A DNA stretch of 64,000 bases. Origin: Sarcomyxa edulis. Its lineage: Eukaryota > Basidiomycota > Agaricomycetes > Agaricales > Mycenaceae. A program made the translations under genes and the position numbers. Positions 1-11,222 of this stretch are shown here, one piece after another. The DNA lies in contig QUOL01000020.1 in NCBI GenBank assembly GCA_009761415.1, positions 554,573 through 618,572 of the forward strand. Reading direction: 5' to 3'. Under the pieces are notes generated by a model, which was not told where the DNA came from, searched no databases, and worked only from the letters and a program-made list of their open reading frames with translations. Every line of letters starts with the position of its first letter. Positions within the stretch are counted from its first letter, which is position 1.

Positions 1-619
1 AACCAGCTACCACCTAAGTCGATGAGCCCAGAAAGAGTGATGTTCGCGAACGATATGAACGAGGTACTGCTACTCAGCTCGAATTCGAACAAAACTGATA
101 ATTGCAGATTATCATGATCAGCGATATACACATAGTTGCACTCATCTGCGAACTGCGATTGCGAGAACACGAATCTCCACCCTTTGTATAGACACGAATG
201 ACATCTCCCTCTCGAAATCTTCCACCCTTTGTATGGCCACCCTTAGTATACAGTCGCACTTTACCACCCCCACCCTTCCCCCTTCACCTCACCACCCCCC
301 ACTCTGCGGCGTCGGACTACTGGGGATACTCTGCGGCATGACGGTGCTCCTTGGGGGTTCTTTGAGTGGTTCTGGTTCTTTCCTAGAGGAGGGGAGTGGG
401 TTGGTGTTGGGTTGGGTTGGGTTGGGTTGGGGTGGATTGGGTTGGTATTGATGTTGGATGGGTGGGTGGAGGAGGTTGGATGGGTAGAGACGTAGAGGAG
501 GGGAGGAGGGAGGAGAGGGGAGGGGAGGGGAGGGGAGAGGAGGTTGAATGAATGTGTCAACGTGGGTGAGCAAGGAATGCAAATGAGAACGAAAGGAATA
601 AATTGAGATCGAGACTGGA
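1..619. other. Left window edge, G-rich non-coding tract
   Basis: No gene is recognised. Positions 135-250 hold short direct repeats of a CCACCCTTTGTAT-like motif. Positions 395-455 are a GGGTT(G)-rich tract and 495-545 a GGGGA tract, so the plus strand has many closely spaced runs of three or four G. The stretch lies downstream (3') of the minus-strand VPS29 gene. Open frames across it encode only Pro/Ser/His-rich low-complexity sequence and look spurious. Confidence 0.6.
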
Positions 620-1509
620 TTAGGACAACACTAACCGATACTCAATCTTCTCAACCCTAACCTCCCCATCGATGAGTTGATATACGTATGTGACGACTAC
701 GGGTCCTTGGATGTCCATTAGTGCGAATGAGGGGATTGGGTCGCTGGGGTGAGGATGGGGGTGGGGGGTGGGGAGGGGGATGGGGGGGATGGGTGAGAAG
801 GAGAAGAAGGGTGTGGATGGGGGTGAGCAGGGGATGGGGGTGAGGGTTAGGGGGGGTGGGGGAGAATGGGAATGGGTGAGGGTTAGTAGGGCGCGTGAGA
901 GGATGATGATGATACGCACCCATTATACGTCCCAGTCCAAGCCCCAGTCGCCGAGCCTGGGTTAACGAAGAACCGATGATCGTATTCTATTGCTTGGAAT
1001 CTGCGCACAGCACGTCAGGCGCTGGTGTATCTAGACACTAGGGTGTGTGGGCTGACTGACGTATGAGTATGCCCAGAAACCAACACGTCCACGTCCATCT
1101 GTCGAGCGATCGAGCTGAGAGAATCGAGGTCACCGGTTGGTATGGACTGATGACCGTGTATGACGCCTATTCGTATGGGCGCGTGTACGACTGTGACGGA
1201 TGTGGGGAACGATGAGGTCTGCACGAGTCGTTCGTCAGTACGCCCCCTCCAAGCTCAATCTCAATCTCAATCCCAAGCTCAAGCTAGCTACGGGTGGGGG
1301 TGGTGACTCACCTCATCGTAATCGCCTCTAACGACAGTAACATCCGAAGCGACAGTCCTGAGGTACTCGAAGGTTTCCTTGTCGCATACGTTTCCAGTGC
1401 ATAGGATTTGTTGTATTTTACCTGGGACGAGTAGTTTTTTGAATTTTGGGGGTAGGTCGTGTATTCTGTGGGGGATGTGAAGGTCGCCGATGACTAGGAC
1501 CAGTACCAT
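620..1509 (-). CDS. VPS29: Retromer subunit Vps29
   Basis: Vps29 is the metallophosphoesterase-fold scaffold subunit of the retromer cargo-recognition complex (with Vps35 and Vps26), which recycles receptors from endosomes to the Golgi. I read four exons: 1509-1312, 1218-1061, 1000-920 and 743-620. They join in frame to 186 residues, against about 182 in animals. Visible landmarks are [15 protein letters not shown] at the start, [12 protein letters not shown], the VRGDYDE block, [28 protein letters not shown] and the C-terminal VVVTYVYQL. All are diagnostic of Vps29. The third intron (919-744, 176 nt) is long for this genome and pyrimidine-rich on the coding strand. The start ATG begins the conserved first beta strand. 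The next gene, MDM35, starts divergently 149 bp away, so they probably share a promoter. Identification is very secure. Confidence 0.96.
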
Positions 1510-1658
1510 CGCCGAAACAGGAGGAGCTTGTGAGTAGGAGGGGCAGTGTCACGCTAGTACCAGGGTTACTGTGTGACCGGCTAAGGGACCGACGCATTGC
1601 TTGTCATTGTTTGGTTACGTGGCTCCCTCCTCCCTTCTACTACTAGTTGCTAGCTCGA

Positions 1659-2038
1659 ATGGCACACAGTCTCTCACCAGAATGCACTCCCCTCAAACAC
1701 GAATACGACTCCTGCTTCAACGCCTGGTTTGAAGGCTACCTCGAACCAGCAGTAGCAGCAACTGCTTCCCCACAAGCACGCGCTGCTTACTCGAAGGAAA
1801 AAGCGGATCAGTTCGAGAGGAAGTGTGGGAGGGTTTGGAATAGCTATCGGGAGTGTGTTCAGGTGCGTCAATACTCCATTTAGCTTGTTGGTGGTAGGGT
1901 TAATGGGCGTTGTGGTTGTAGAGGGCGGTTAAGGAAAAAGGCCTCGATTCGTTGTTGCAACAAGCAAGGGAGGAAAATCCGCTTACTGAGCCTCCGCCAA
2001 TACCTTCCTCTCCGGAACCCAGTCAGCCAGCTTCGTGA
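1659..2038 (+). CDS. MDM35: Mdm35/TRIAP1-like intermembrane-space protein
   Basis: Two exons (1659-1862 and 1922-2038) give 106 residues. The protein has twin CX9C motifs, C-TPLKHEYDS-C and C-GRVWNSYRE-C, which form a disulfide-stapled helical hairpin in the mitochondrial intermembrane space. Mdm35 partners the lipid-transfer proteins Ups1 and Ups2, protecting them and helping them carry phosphatidic acid and phosphatidylserine. CTPLKHEYDSCFNAWF and the second-exon RAVKEKGLD match the family closely. I chose the ATG at 1659 because MAHSLSPECTPLK gives the short N-terminus typical of the family; the frame stays open a little upstream but has no other ATG there. A Pro/Ser-rich tail after the second motif is usual in filamentous fungi. 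It lies divergent to VPS29. Confidence 0.93.
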
Positions 2039-2635
2039 CCGAGGCAGCGTTAGCCATCGTGATCGAGTCAGCGTTAGCTATCATCCCCTCTTTCCTCTTT
2101 CGAAGGCGAACAATGTACCTCTCTTATTAATACTGTGAGCTCCGACCTTCACTCGCTGATACCTATATATCTGAAACCCTTACTCTTCCTCTTCCCTGTG
2201 CAACGCAAGGCCTCGATCTATGTTAAAGCTATCGTTCTCATTACCACCCACCCCTCTCACTCTCAATGACAATGACAATTGTATTTATCCCGGAATATGA
2301 TCCCTGCCACTTCCTTAGGTCTCAGCGCTCAACCTCAGCCTCCGAGTCTGTCTCTTCAATGCGAAACTCGGCTATAACAACGCATCCTGAGACGTCACGG
2401 TTGCCTCGTATGTACAGCCCGCCTTGATGATGTGGAAATATTGATCAACTACTAGTACCCTGGTCCTGCGCCTGCCTGTGAGCGCTCCCTCCTTCACCCT
2501 CCACCGGGCCTAGACTTGAGTATAAGTATGAGTATACATACATATATGGATGTTTGACCCGTCGAGTTCCGCTTTCGACGCTACGTACGAGTTGAGGTAA
2601 GTATGGTGGTGGTGGTGGTGAGGTTTTGCATTACC
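2039..2635. other. Intergenic sequence, no gene seen
   Basis: Between the MDM35 stop and the tandem duplication I see no recognisable coding sequence. The 3' UTR of MDM35 probably occupies the start of the stretch. A short GGT run is present near 2606-2622. Confidence 0.5.
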
Positions 2636-4546
2636 CCGGATCTATGTCTATGCCGTCTCGTCGACGTTGGTGTCTCGTTCTTCGTCGATTCTTATTCTGT
2701 TTCCTTCTTTCTTGGGAACACCTTTGACTCGACATAACCGCACAGTGGATATGGATATAAGACTCGAATCGTCCCTCCGTATCCGTAATAGCGAATGGGG
2801 AGTCTCTCGTGCGCGGTCATGGAATGCAAACGAAACCTCCGACACTTTACGCCACATTGACATTAGCTTCCTTCCTTTCTTCAAGAATTGGAGTTGGGCG
2901 GTGAGCACGCATGCATAGGAGGATGATCCAATCCTTTCATTGCACCGCCTCCCTCCATTATATGCAATATCATGTAAGAGTTTCCTCACTTTACGCCACA
3001 TCAGCATTGCTTTTCTCTATCTCTATTCAAGAGTTATCGTTAGAGTTGATCACGCATGCTCAAGGATCCAACCCTCTCGTCGCTCCCCCTTCCTCCAAGC
3101 CATGAAGGGAACACGCATGCGACGTATCCTGGCCCATCGAAGGTTCCTCGGAAACTATACCGTGACTGACAAGAACCACCATCATATCTAACGTATCAAA
3201 CACTAACACTAACACCATCCGCAACAGCAAACGCAAACGGCGTCGTAGGCCTCTCGACGGCAACCCTCCTACTCATGATCATGATCATCTATAGCTTCCT
3301 CCGTATCCGTACCCGTATCGCTAGTGGTTCCAGTTCTAGAAGAGCTCAAGAATCAACGAGCGACAACGAACGACGACGTATTGGCGAAACCGACAACGAG
3401 CGACAAGCAATTGACAAAACCGACAACGTGCGACGACGAGGACGAAGTCGACAGCAGGCCCATGATTATCCATACGAAGACGAAGATCAGGCATTGGCCT
3501 GCTGCGATGCCGATGCCGACGATGTAGGCCAGCTGCGATTCCGACGATGTACGCTGGAGCTGACACCAGTATGTACACCAGTACACCAGTACACCAGTAC
3601 ACTACATAGTGCTCCTCCAAGCATCAAGTTTGTGCGTTCCACATACATGGTGGTGCCGGCGCGTCTACATACAAGGTGGTGAGCGCTAGCTTTTGAAGTT
3701 TGCATAACCCCGGAGACGGATCTATGTATACCGTCTCGTCGACGTTTGTGTGTTGTTCTCCGTCGATCGATTCTTATTCTTGTTCATTCACCTTCCCTGG
3801 GTCCTGGGAAGGGAACGACATACCTGTTTTATAGTGGATATGGATATGAGACTCCAATAGTCCCTCCGTATCCGTATTAGAGAATAGGAATGGGGGGTCT
3901 ATCGTGTTTTGTTTTGGATGATGCGGACGCGGTCATGAGATGCAATAGGAACTTTACGCCACACGACTTAGTTTTCTTATGTTACTTCGAGAGTTGGAGT
4001 TGAGCATGGGATGAGAAACTCCTTCGTCGTTCCGCATTCCTCCAGGAAGGTAACCGTTATATACAATATTATTCCTAACGTTTCCTCACTTTACGCCACA
4101 TTAGCTTCCTTTGTTCAAGATTTGTTGTAGGACTTGGGTACGCATGCCTGAGAGGATCAAAACCTTTCGTCGCTCCTTCTTCCAGGCCAGAAAGTAGACA
4201 TGCATGCGTGTATCCTGGCCCATCGAGGTTCCTCGGAAAGTATAACGCCAAGAACCACCCATCTAATTCATACTAATAGTATATCAACCACTAACACCAT
4301 CCGCCAACGCAAACGCCGTCTTCGGCCTCTCAACAGTCTCCCAATCATCCTCCACATCTGTCGTCGAAGTGCACAAAAACCAACGCGCGACGACGTATTG
4401 CCGAACCCGACAACGAGCGACGATGTATTGTCGAAGTCGACAACACCCCCATACGAGGACGAAAATGAGGCATTGGCCTGCTGCTATTCCGACGATGTAG
4501 GCTGCGAGGAGGGGGCCTTGGGTTGTGGGGTTTAGGAAGGCGTATG
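2636..4546. repeat. Diverged tandem duplication of a 3' exon and its downstream flank
   Basis: The stretch from about 2636 to 3690 is repeated, with many substitutions and small indels, at about 3705-4546. Matching landmarks include a block with CCGTCTCGTCGACG (about 2652 and 3731), CCCTCCGTATCCGTA (about 2774 and 3863), ATCCTGGCCCATCGA (about 3126 and 4210), ACCATCCGC-AACGC-AAACG (about 3217 and 4296) and GACGACGTATTG followed by CGACAACGAGCGAC (about 3371 and 4391). The outer copy contains the real last exon of the minus-strand membrane-protein gene (4284-4546). The inner copy contains a degraded version. Open frames inside the block otherwise look accidental. Confidence 0.7.
3353..3565 (-). 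pseudogene. Duplicated, altered copy of the terminal exon of the neighbouring membrane gene
   Basis: On the minus strand this reads AYIVGIGIAAGQCLIFVFVW and then continues open to a stop at 3353. It closely matches AAYIVGIAAGQCLIFVLVW in the true terminal exon at 4284-4546. The start of the exon has been replaced by a short GTGTACTGGT minisatellite (about 3570-3605). An AG acceptor candidate lies just before the similarity, so use as an alternative 3' exon cannot be ruled out. A decayed duplicate is the simpler reading. Confidence 0.55.
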
Positions 4547-5630
4547 CTGGGATGTGAAGCGAAGGGGGGGAAGGTCGTTAGTTAGTATGCGATCCGCAAT
4601 CCAGATCCAGGATAACGATTAGAGAGAGAGAGAGAGAGACAAACAAAGCAAACAAACAGGACGGACGTACAATAAAACCCCTGCGTCGCATGAGTGATAT
4701 ACGCCACCCCCAGATACGCGCCCAGGATGAGGATGCACAGGGGGAGGTGCGTCCATGGTGGCGGGGCGCGGTTTGTGAGGAGGATTTCGAAGAGGGCGAG
4801 GGCGGTGTTGAGGGCGTGGAGGGATGTGTTTGACCAGGCTGGGTGAGAAATTGAGGTTGAGATTGGGTGTTACATGGGGTGGATGAGTGGATGGGTGGTT
4901 GGATGGGTGGGTGGATGGGATGGGAGGGGAGGGGAGGGGAGTGTGGAGGAGGAGGAAGGAGGAAGGAGGAAGGTGAAGGGCGTACATACCGTCATATCTG
5001 GTGCCGAATGTCGAGGAATCGCTGAGGACTGCCCAGAATACTATCGTCACCAGAAACGCTACAAATCCAAACACAACGCAGGTAAAGTAAGTAAACAACA
5101 TCAATACCGAGAACGAGCACGAGAACGGATGAGGAAGGAAGGGAACGACTGGACTGACGAAACGTGATTGTGGTCGACCCGAGAAGGACGTGCAGGAACT
5201 GCAAGGGTCTTGACCACTTTTGTAAGGGATACGATTGACGATCACCTCTTGCATAGAATAATGTCTGGACGCCGGAAGCCCAGAAGTATGCACATAGACC
5301 GATGTATGAGAGTTCGGTGAAGTAGGAGAAGTATCTGTCAGGATCGTGTCGTGTCAGCCTCCAAGTAAGACCAGAACCAGAGGTGATTCCGAAGCTGAAC
5401 CAAGTGGATGAGGGACTACAGTGTCTAGTATTGAATACGCACCCACTAACATCGTGCAACCTCACACCCTCCCAAACGAGCGTGAAGATCAACGTAAAGA
5501 GTGTGTATAGCGCGAATACGAGACGTATGCATGCTAGGATTTGGGGAGAGAAGGTGGGGGAGGTGACGAGTTGGTGTGAGGCGTCGAAGGGGGTGGAGAC
5601 ACCGAGGTGGGGGTATAAGCGTGATTGCAT
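4284..5630 (-). CDS. Multi-pass membrane protein, fungal family of unknown function
   Basis: Five exons (5630-5443, 5415-5159, 5058-4990, 4838-4671, 4546-4284) join in frame to 314 residues. The protein starts MQSRLYPHLGVSTPFDASHQ and has about six hydrophobic segments, including ILACIRLVFALYTLFTLIF, YIGLCAYFWASGVQT, FLVTIVFWAVL, LPLCILILGAYLGVAYITHAT and AAYIVGIAAGQCLIFVLVW. The family is widespread in Agaricomycetes and somewhat resembles FAR-17a/AIG1 or rolling-stone-like membrane proteins. I cannot assign a reaction. GFYSYAFLNPTTQG crosses the last splice junction, which confirms the distant last exon. The tail after the last membrane segment is Arg/Tyr-rich and may be divergent. A tandem duplicate of the last exon lies just downstream. 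The family resemblance is from memory and moderate; the exon structure is good. Confidence 0.8.
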
Positions 5631-7400
5631 TCGGAATTAGGGACCGGGACCTGGCCTTCGAGGCTCGATGTTGCAGAATACAGTACTAGTGCAGAGACAG
5701 AAAATGGAAGGATGATATGAGGCGGAATGCCTCTTTTTGTGGGACAGAAGAAGATATCAGGCGTCGGCTACAGATGAATGGCGACCTTGATGGTCGTTTC
5801 TTGGATTCTTGGGGACGACCTTCGGCTTCGAATTATTTTCTGCCCGATTTCTGCCACATCCATGCCAGATAGATAGATACGTATTGTCAGACTGAGATTC
5901 CGAATCATAGTCTCAGGCAATAGATAGACACCGCAGTCTTGTCGTTGTCATGTCCAAATTCATGCGATGGATTCAGGATATAGCCCACTTGCGATTCTAC
6001 TTACCTGCTATTCTCTCGAATACCAACACCAAAAGGCCTGGGACTCTAGTAGGGGGGGATCCGATCTCGTTGGAGTCCGATGTGTGAATTTCGACCAAGA
6101 TTGTACCAGGCGTTGACGGTTGGGTCCGTTGGGACGATGGGCAAGATGTCGATGAAATCCTGAATGATCTGATCGGTGCGAACGAATTCAATTTTCGCAC
6201 TTCGACATTTTTATCCATGACTCCTCCTGCAGCTCTTCTCCACCATTGTGGTAATCTTCGGGGCTACAGTTTGACTGAGTGAGAAAGAGGTTCAGTCGAC
6301 TTCGCGTCGTTTTTTTTTTCGTTTTTTCCAAGCTTGTACTGACTGCAGTCCAATATGGATGGACGTGCAGTCAGGGGCGTAAGATGGGTATGTTTGTCGT
6401 TTCCTGATAATGATAGATTGTATCTCCATTGATAGATGTACTTCGCGCAGAAATCAGCTATAAAGTCACGGTGTAGACTTGGACGACCATCATGTCACTG
6501 CCTGGACTTATTTTCGATTTGAACAACACAGTGATGCGCTTGTAGCCTTTTGTTCCTTCCTCCAGAGGGTGCAGGAGACTCCTTGGGCATCAAAGTAATG
6601 GGATCTACCGTGGCACCTCCAGTTTGTGCTGGCGACATCGTACGCCAACCGGATTGGACGATGAGAAATCCATTCGAGCATACTCAACGTGTCGAACTTA
6701 CTCAGTATGAGCTCGCGTCAAGGCATATGTCGGACCCAGGTAGACATTGGCAGCTACCTGATTTTGGGCTGATGATCTCTTTGGTCACTTACTTCTCTGC
6801 GTGGAGAGGCCGCTAATCTACAGCTTCGTACCGTACGAACGCCTGGACATATGCCGACTCCAAAGTCCCTCACTTTCAACAATCGAGTTAAGGATATTTT
6901 CATGTCGTGGTCATACATTGCTGTTCAGTTCAAGGGCCTACTTGGAAACACGTAGAAGGAACTCATGTATCATCGATCGTCACGGTATGCTCCTTTACAC
7001 CTCATCGCAATAAAACGTCCTGCTCATGTTATCAATGCCATGACTACTCTCAACGTGGGCGAGACCCGAGAACGGATCTGGAGGATGTGATCGTGACGTG
7101 GCCAACGAGTCTCGTGAACCGTTCTTTCTCTTTGTTCTTGCTGTTCTGTCAAGTAAAATACTTGGAGAGGGGCCTCCGTGGTTGCCTTTGAAGCACCGCT
7201 ATCCGCGTTCTCGGACAGATGCTCTTTTAAACCCCAAGTTGTGTGTGGGATACCTCGGGGCGCTAAGATGATATACCTCGCGCGCCTAATTTCCACTGCC
7301 GGAAGGCTGTTGCTTCTATCTGTCTAATCAGCTCACACCGTCAGCTTTTGAGACCAGCTCGTACACGTTGGATCCTCGCCGTCGACAAGATTCAGATCGG
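5631..7400. other. Intergenic region, no gene recognised
   Basis: This 1.8-kb stretch lies between two divergent genes. Open frames of 70-90 codons exist (for example about 5997-6218 minus and 6550-6816 plus), but none has family hallmarks or convincing splice partners. The 5' UTRs and promoters of both flanking genes presumably lie here. A poly-T run occurs at about 6311-6326. Confidence 0.5.
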
Positions 7401-9299
7401 ATGTCTTCAAGGGCTAGCGCATTTGAAAACTCAGCATTCACTTCTATCCATGGCGGCACCCTTAGTACAGTTGGAGGGGCTCAAATTAATATAAACATAA
7501 CGACGTCTTCTCCAATGTCATCGGTGCCCACTGCCATGTCGCCATCCCCTCCTACTTCTACATATCCTGCCATCTTGGCATCTCCTCTGGCCTCATCGCC
7601 TCCCATCTCGACATCGCCTCCCATATCAACATCACCTCCGATCTCAGCATCCCCTTCCCGTCATGTAAGCATATTTTGGCTTCCTTGCAGTGCTATTACC
7701 CTCAAACCTGTGTTCGTATAGTCGGAATCAGACCTACAGACCCATATTTCCAGATCGTCGGAACGGAAGTCATATTCCTCGCGTCCTCTCAGCCATGCAG
7801 AGGTCTACACTAAGCACATGCTACTTCAATGTCGCGGTTATCCACTATGGGTCCCAGAGCCCTACCTCTCAATCGACCAAAGGATAGGTGTTCGTATCGG
7901 CGACATTGGTTACGTGACCGCCGAAGGAGCCTTCGAGACCATTTGCAACCTTTGTGAGGGCCGTGAGTCTCCCGGTCGGTCAGATGACTTTGCGACGATG
8001 AATATCGGGACATTCGATATCAGGACTCTTCCTGAATATTTCCCCAGTGATTGTATATTGTCAAATAAATCGGAAAGGTTCGCACTTTTGTTCGTCATTT
8101 TACTATGTGTATCGTTGATCCCCTTTTCGTCTCAGAGTCGGTGCCTCCCAAGAGTTCGTCGAGTATGCATGGGCGACGGCCGACGGTGCTGTACTACATC
8201 TACCAAATGGAGCATGTGCAATAAACTCACACCCCGAGATGTGGAGGGCGTTCATCATGATGCATGCCATTAACTGGTATGCATTCGTCAATCAACGATA
8301 TGAACGTGTTTCCAATGGTTCTCTTTATCTCGTGACTGGGATCGATAAAACAGAATCCTGGGGACTGGGCGCCTTCACCAATGTTGATTTGAATAGCCGT
8401 GTGTCCTTGAAGATTGCCAACGTTTTTTACTCCGACACCTACTACTCTAGATGCGTTGGACATCCACATCCTTTCATTTATCGCTCTGGACCCTCTCTTG
8501 ATTTTCCAAACTCAGCCGTGCACACCGTCGATTCGCCGGGGGCCAGAAATCAGTGTATATTCATTCGCGGGTGGAGAATCACGATCAATCGCGTCAAGAA
8601 TTTGGGACTTATTGCTCGTCTGCTTGGAGCTGCACACGAGGCCCCAGATCTTGATCTTGTCCCTCTGCACGGGGATTTGGGATCCTCGACTGATCAGATG
8701 GAAAGTAGCCACGCGAATAGTGGACGATCTGAGACTCGTCAGCACTCTTCATCGGCGCCTTCCGAACACGCTGTTGAAATGACAAGTCTCTCGTTTTTGT
8801 CTGATGTGAGATTTTTGCATTTCCTTCTTTGATGAAGTTCTGATATTCCAGGACAGTCCTGTCATCCCTCAGATATTATCAATCGTCACCTTCTAGACCA
8901 GGTATGGGAATCCGTCAAGTGTTATGTTCGTCCCAAGTCCTTGATATTTCTGTTAGTTTCCGGATGCAATGGTAGCAATTACGCACGATGAGCATTGGAT
9001 TGCACTCGTCGGACCGGTTGATCGTCTCCCTTTCATCCATATGAGATCGCTCCTGAATACATCTTAGGACGACAGCAGCTTCCCTGAAGATAGGCTGCTC
9101 ATCTCCCGGCTGCTCGAGAAATTTGAACCTTTCATTGATCCCGAATACGGTGGGCATGAAAAAAATGACTTGCCATGTGTTATGTTGATGTCTGATCGTG
9201 GATTATATGTCAGGTGGCGTCTATCTCGTTGTGAAAAAAGTTCCGATAAGACAGCCGTCACTCCGGTACGTCTTCGTCAATAATCGTATGCGATATTGA
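7401..9299 (+). CDS. Agaricomycete 'GYPLW' family protein of unknown function
   Basis: Exons read as 7401-7664, 7722-8077, 8136-8805, 8857-8901, 8957-9016, 9068-9149 and from 9214. The N-terminus (MSSRASAFENSAFTSIHGG then GGAQININI) is the short Asn/Gly-rich leader common on mushroom genes, followed by a Ser/Pro repeat (SSPPISTSPP). The body has GYPLWVPEPYLSID, RIGDIGYVTAEGAFETICN, NGSLYLVTGIDKTESWGLG, NQCIFIRGWRI, HPSDIINRHLLDQ and AITHDEHWIALVG, in the order I know from a large mushroom-specific family with no known biochemical role. After 9214 the phase is ambiguous. Translation can run to a stop at 9297-9299, or splice at 9265 into the downstream kinase-like exons with a phase conflict. 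This is either the C-terminal end of a separate gene or the N-terminal two thirds of a fusion. Confidence 0.75.
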
Positions 9300-9313
9300 T
9301 ACCTGCTCTCCAG

Positions 9314-10634
9314 GATAATACAGGGCCCTCAAGTCCATTACATTCGAATTCTTCCGACAAGCAACGCATCGATTTAGAAAGACTGCTAGCTTCAGTATCT
9401 ATATCAAGCACAGGCGTACTATCAGAAACCGCAGGTGAGAATTGGTTCTGACTTGCTAATCACGTTATGTTGCCCGATGACCCCGTTTGTATCTCTATCG
9501 CTTTTCTTAGATGATCCGCCAGACCTTACGTCCCAAATGACAACAGGGAGACCTTCATTTGTTAGCCGGTTCGGTGTTGTGCGACCTGGCATAATGGGAC
9601 CGCAAACGGGACGTTGTAAGGTTTGTGTTCGCCCAGTCCGAGTCAACTACTTTTTGACGCGATGCTGGGTCTAGGTTGCTATCAAAGAACCACAAGTCTC
9701 AATCCCTCGCACATTCTACCGTGACAAAGTGAGTCTTGTGTATTTTTTTAGAGTCCGCTGGAGACTTGAATATGCAATTCCACTTGCACTCATAGGAATG
9801 GCGTCGAGAATTGTGTGTTCGGTGGAGCTTGCAGCATAAAAATATCATGGAAATCCTAGGCACCATTGATTCTCCTCTTGATGTTAGCATCACGAGATAC
9901 CCCTGTTTGATATCTCGCTGGATGGAGAAGGGAACTTTGAACGATTATGTCGAGCACCGTGGCTATAGGGATTTTGGTCTCGACGAAACACTTAAACTCG
10001 TAAGCCCTGATATCAGTCCGTTCAAGCATTCTCTAATCTATGAACTTAGATGCATGGTGTAAGTAATGGGCTAGCTTACCGTTCGTATTGATCTACCTTC
10101 AATTGATTTACCACACTAAAGAGCTGACTATTTGTGTATCGTCACCAGTACATTCCCGGAACATCGTTCACGGTAATCGGAGCGGGGTATGTGATTCCCT
10201 CTGTTGAAATCTGGCAGGCCTTCACAGCTTCTGTGCCAGGATAACGTACTGATCGACGACGAGGGCAATGCCCTCGTGAGCCATGCTGACTTCTCCAATT
10301 TTTGGGACAAAGCTATGGTAACGGAATACGTCCGACCCCACCTTCCTACGCGATACCTGCTGGGATATGATACAACGATGTTGGGCTGAAGACGCGTCTG
10401 TCCGCCCGACTGCGGATCATATTCTTAGACCAGCAACTCGAATCCAAAGAATTATGCAATACATCCCAAACATTTATGTCTGAGAAATGGGCCGAGGAGA
10501 TCAGACTGAAGCTCAATGCAGAGGTAGAGGACGGTGTACAGAGGTTGATGAAAGCTGCGAGCATGACAGAGCTCTCGGCTCGGGATAATGCTGAAGAACA
10601 ATACAACAAAGATGGGCAGCCTAGCAAAGAATAA
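9314..10634 (+). CDS. Degenerate TKL-type protein kinase domain, possibly fused to the upstream gene
   Basis: Eight exons (9314-9434, 9511-9620, 9675-9728, 9796-9999, 10050-10080, 10149-10186, 10240-10317, 10392-10634) are mutually in phase. They encode DLTSQMTTG, a beta-3 block GRCKVAIKEPQ with the ATP-anchoring Lys, LQHKNIMEILG, LISRWMEKGTLNDYV and GLAYLHSRNIVHGNRSG. These are the order and spacing of mushroom tyrosine-kinase-like kinases. The catalytic loop reads HGN instead of HRD/HGD, so the catalytic Asp is Asn. No glycine-rich loop is evident. The DFG site is SHADFSNFW, keeping the metal-binding Asp. No APE motif is seen. The C-terminal tail of about 80 residues is Glu/Lys-rich. It is probably a pseudokinase or a decaying kinase. 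No convincing start Met lies between it and the upstream gene, which favours a fusion. Confidence 0.68.
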
Positions 10635-11222
10635 ATTCCAAGTGGCACGTCCGACCCATTTTGTTGTTCTTCCTTGTTTATTTTCAATTAGCTAGAGGAA
10701 TAAACGTCAGCTCAGGCATGGGTTTCTGGAATATAACCGCGAGTCAACGTTCATCGACCAAGGTCTTCAAATCAAACCTACAGCGAGCAAGCAACAATGA
10801 AGCAATCTCGAGGGTCGTCCTTTGTAACAATTATGAAGCAGGTTGAACGGGGTAACATCTTGCTCAATAGCAGACAGGTTACCAGTCTACGCCTACGCGT
10901 CACAACGAACTCTTCAAGCACGAGTACTCTCGAGATCTGGTGTTTACAATGTATTCCACAACTACGGATGTATCGAGACAATCTATTCAGAATACAGAAG
11001 CCCAGAAACCAAAAAAAAAGACAGAAAAAAAGAATAATAATTACAAGTGATCATAGAAACGTTAACATTACGGCGAAAGTTGATGAATGATGAGAGAGAG
11101 GTGAGATAAGAAAAAAAGTATAGAGAATCCAGAAACAACATTAATGAAAAAAAAAAGCAGAATCATAATGGTAAGTAATAAAACAAGAGTATAACAAAAA
11201 GCAAACAAATGGGCGAGTTTTT
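10635..11222. other. Convergent intergenic space
   Basis: This lies between the plus-strand kinase-like gene and the minus-strand SET3 gene, so it should hold both 3' UTRs. It is A-rich from about 11,000 to 11,210 with several runs of six or more A. No gene is recognised. Confidence 0.5.

Noticed and set aside
3275..3682. Plus-strand frame with a hydrophobic start (LSTATLLLMIMIIYSFLRI) as a small membrane-protein gene
   Set aside because: It lies in the diverged tandem duplicate; the matching part of the other copy is antisense to a real exon and the frame is not kept there.
4619..5293. A single long minus-strand frame of 224 codons
   Set aside because: It runs through two introns of the membrane-protein gene and matches the family only over the stretch 5058-4990.
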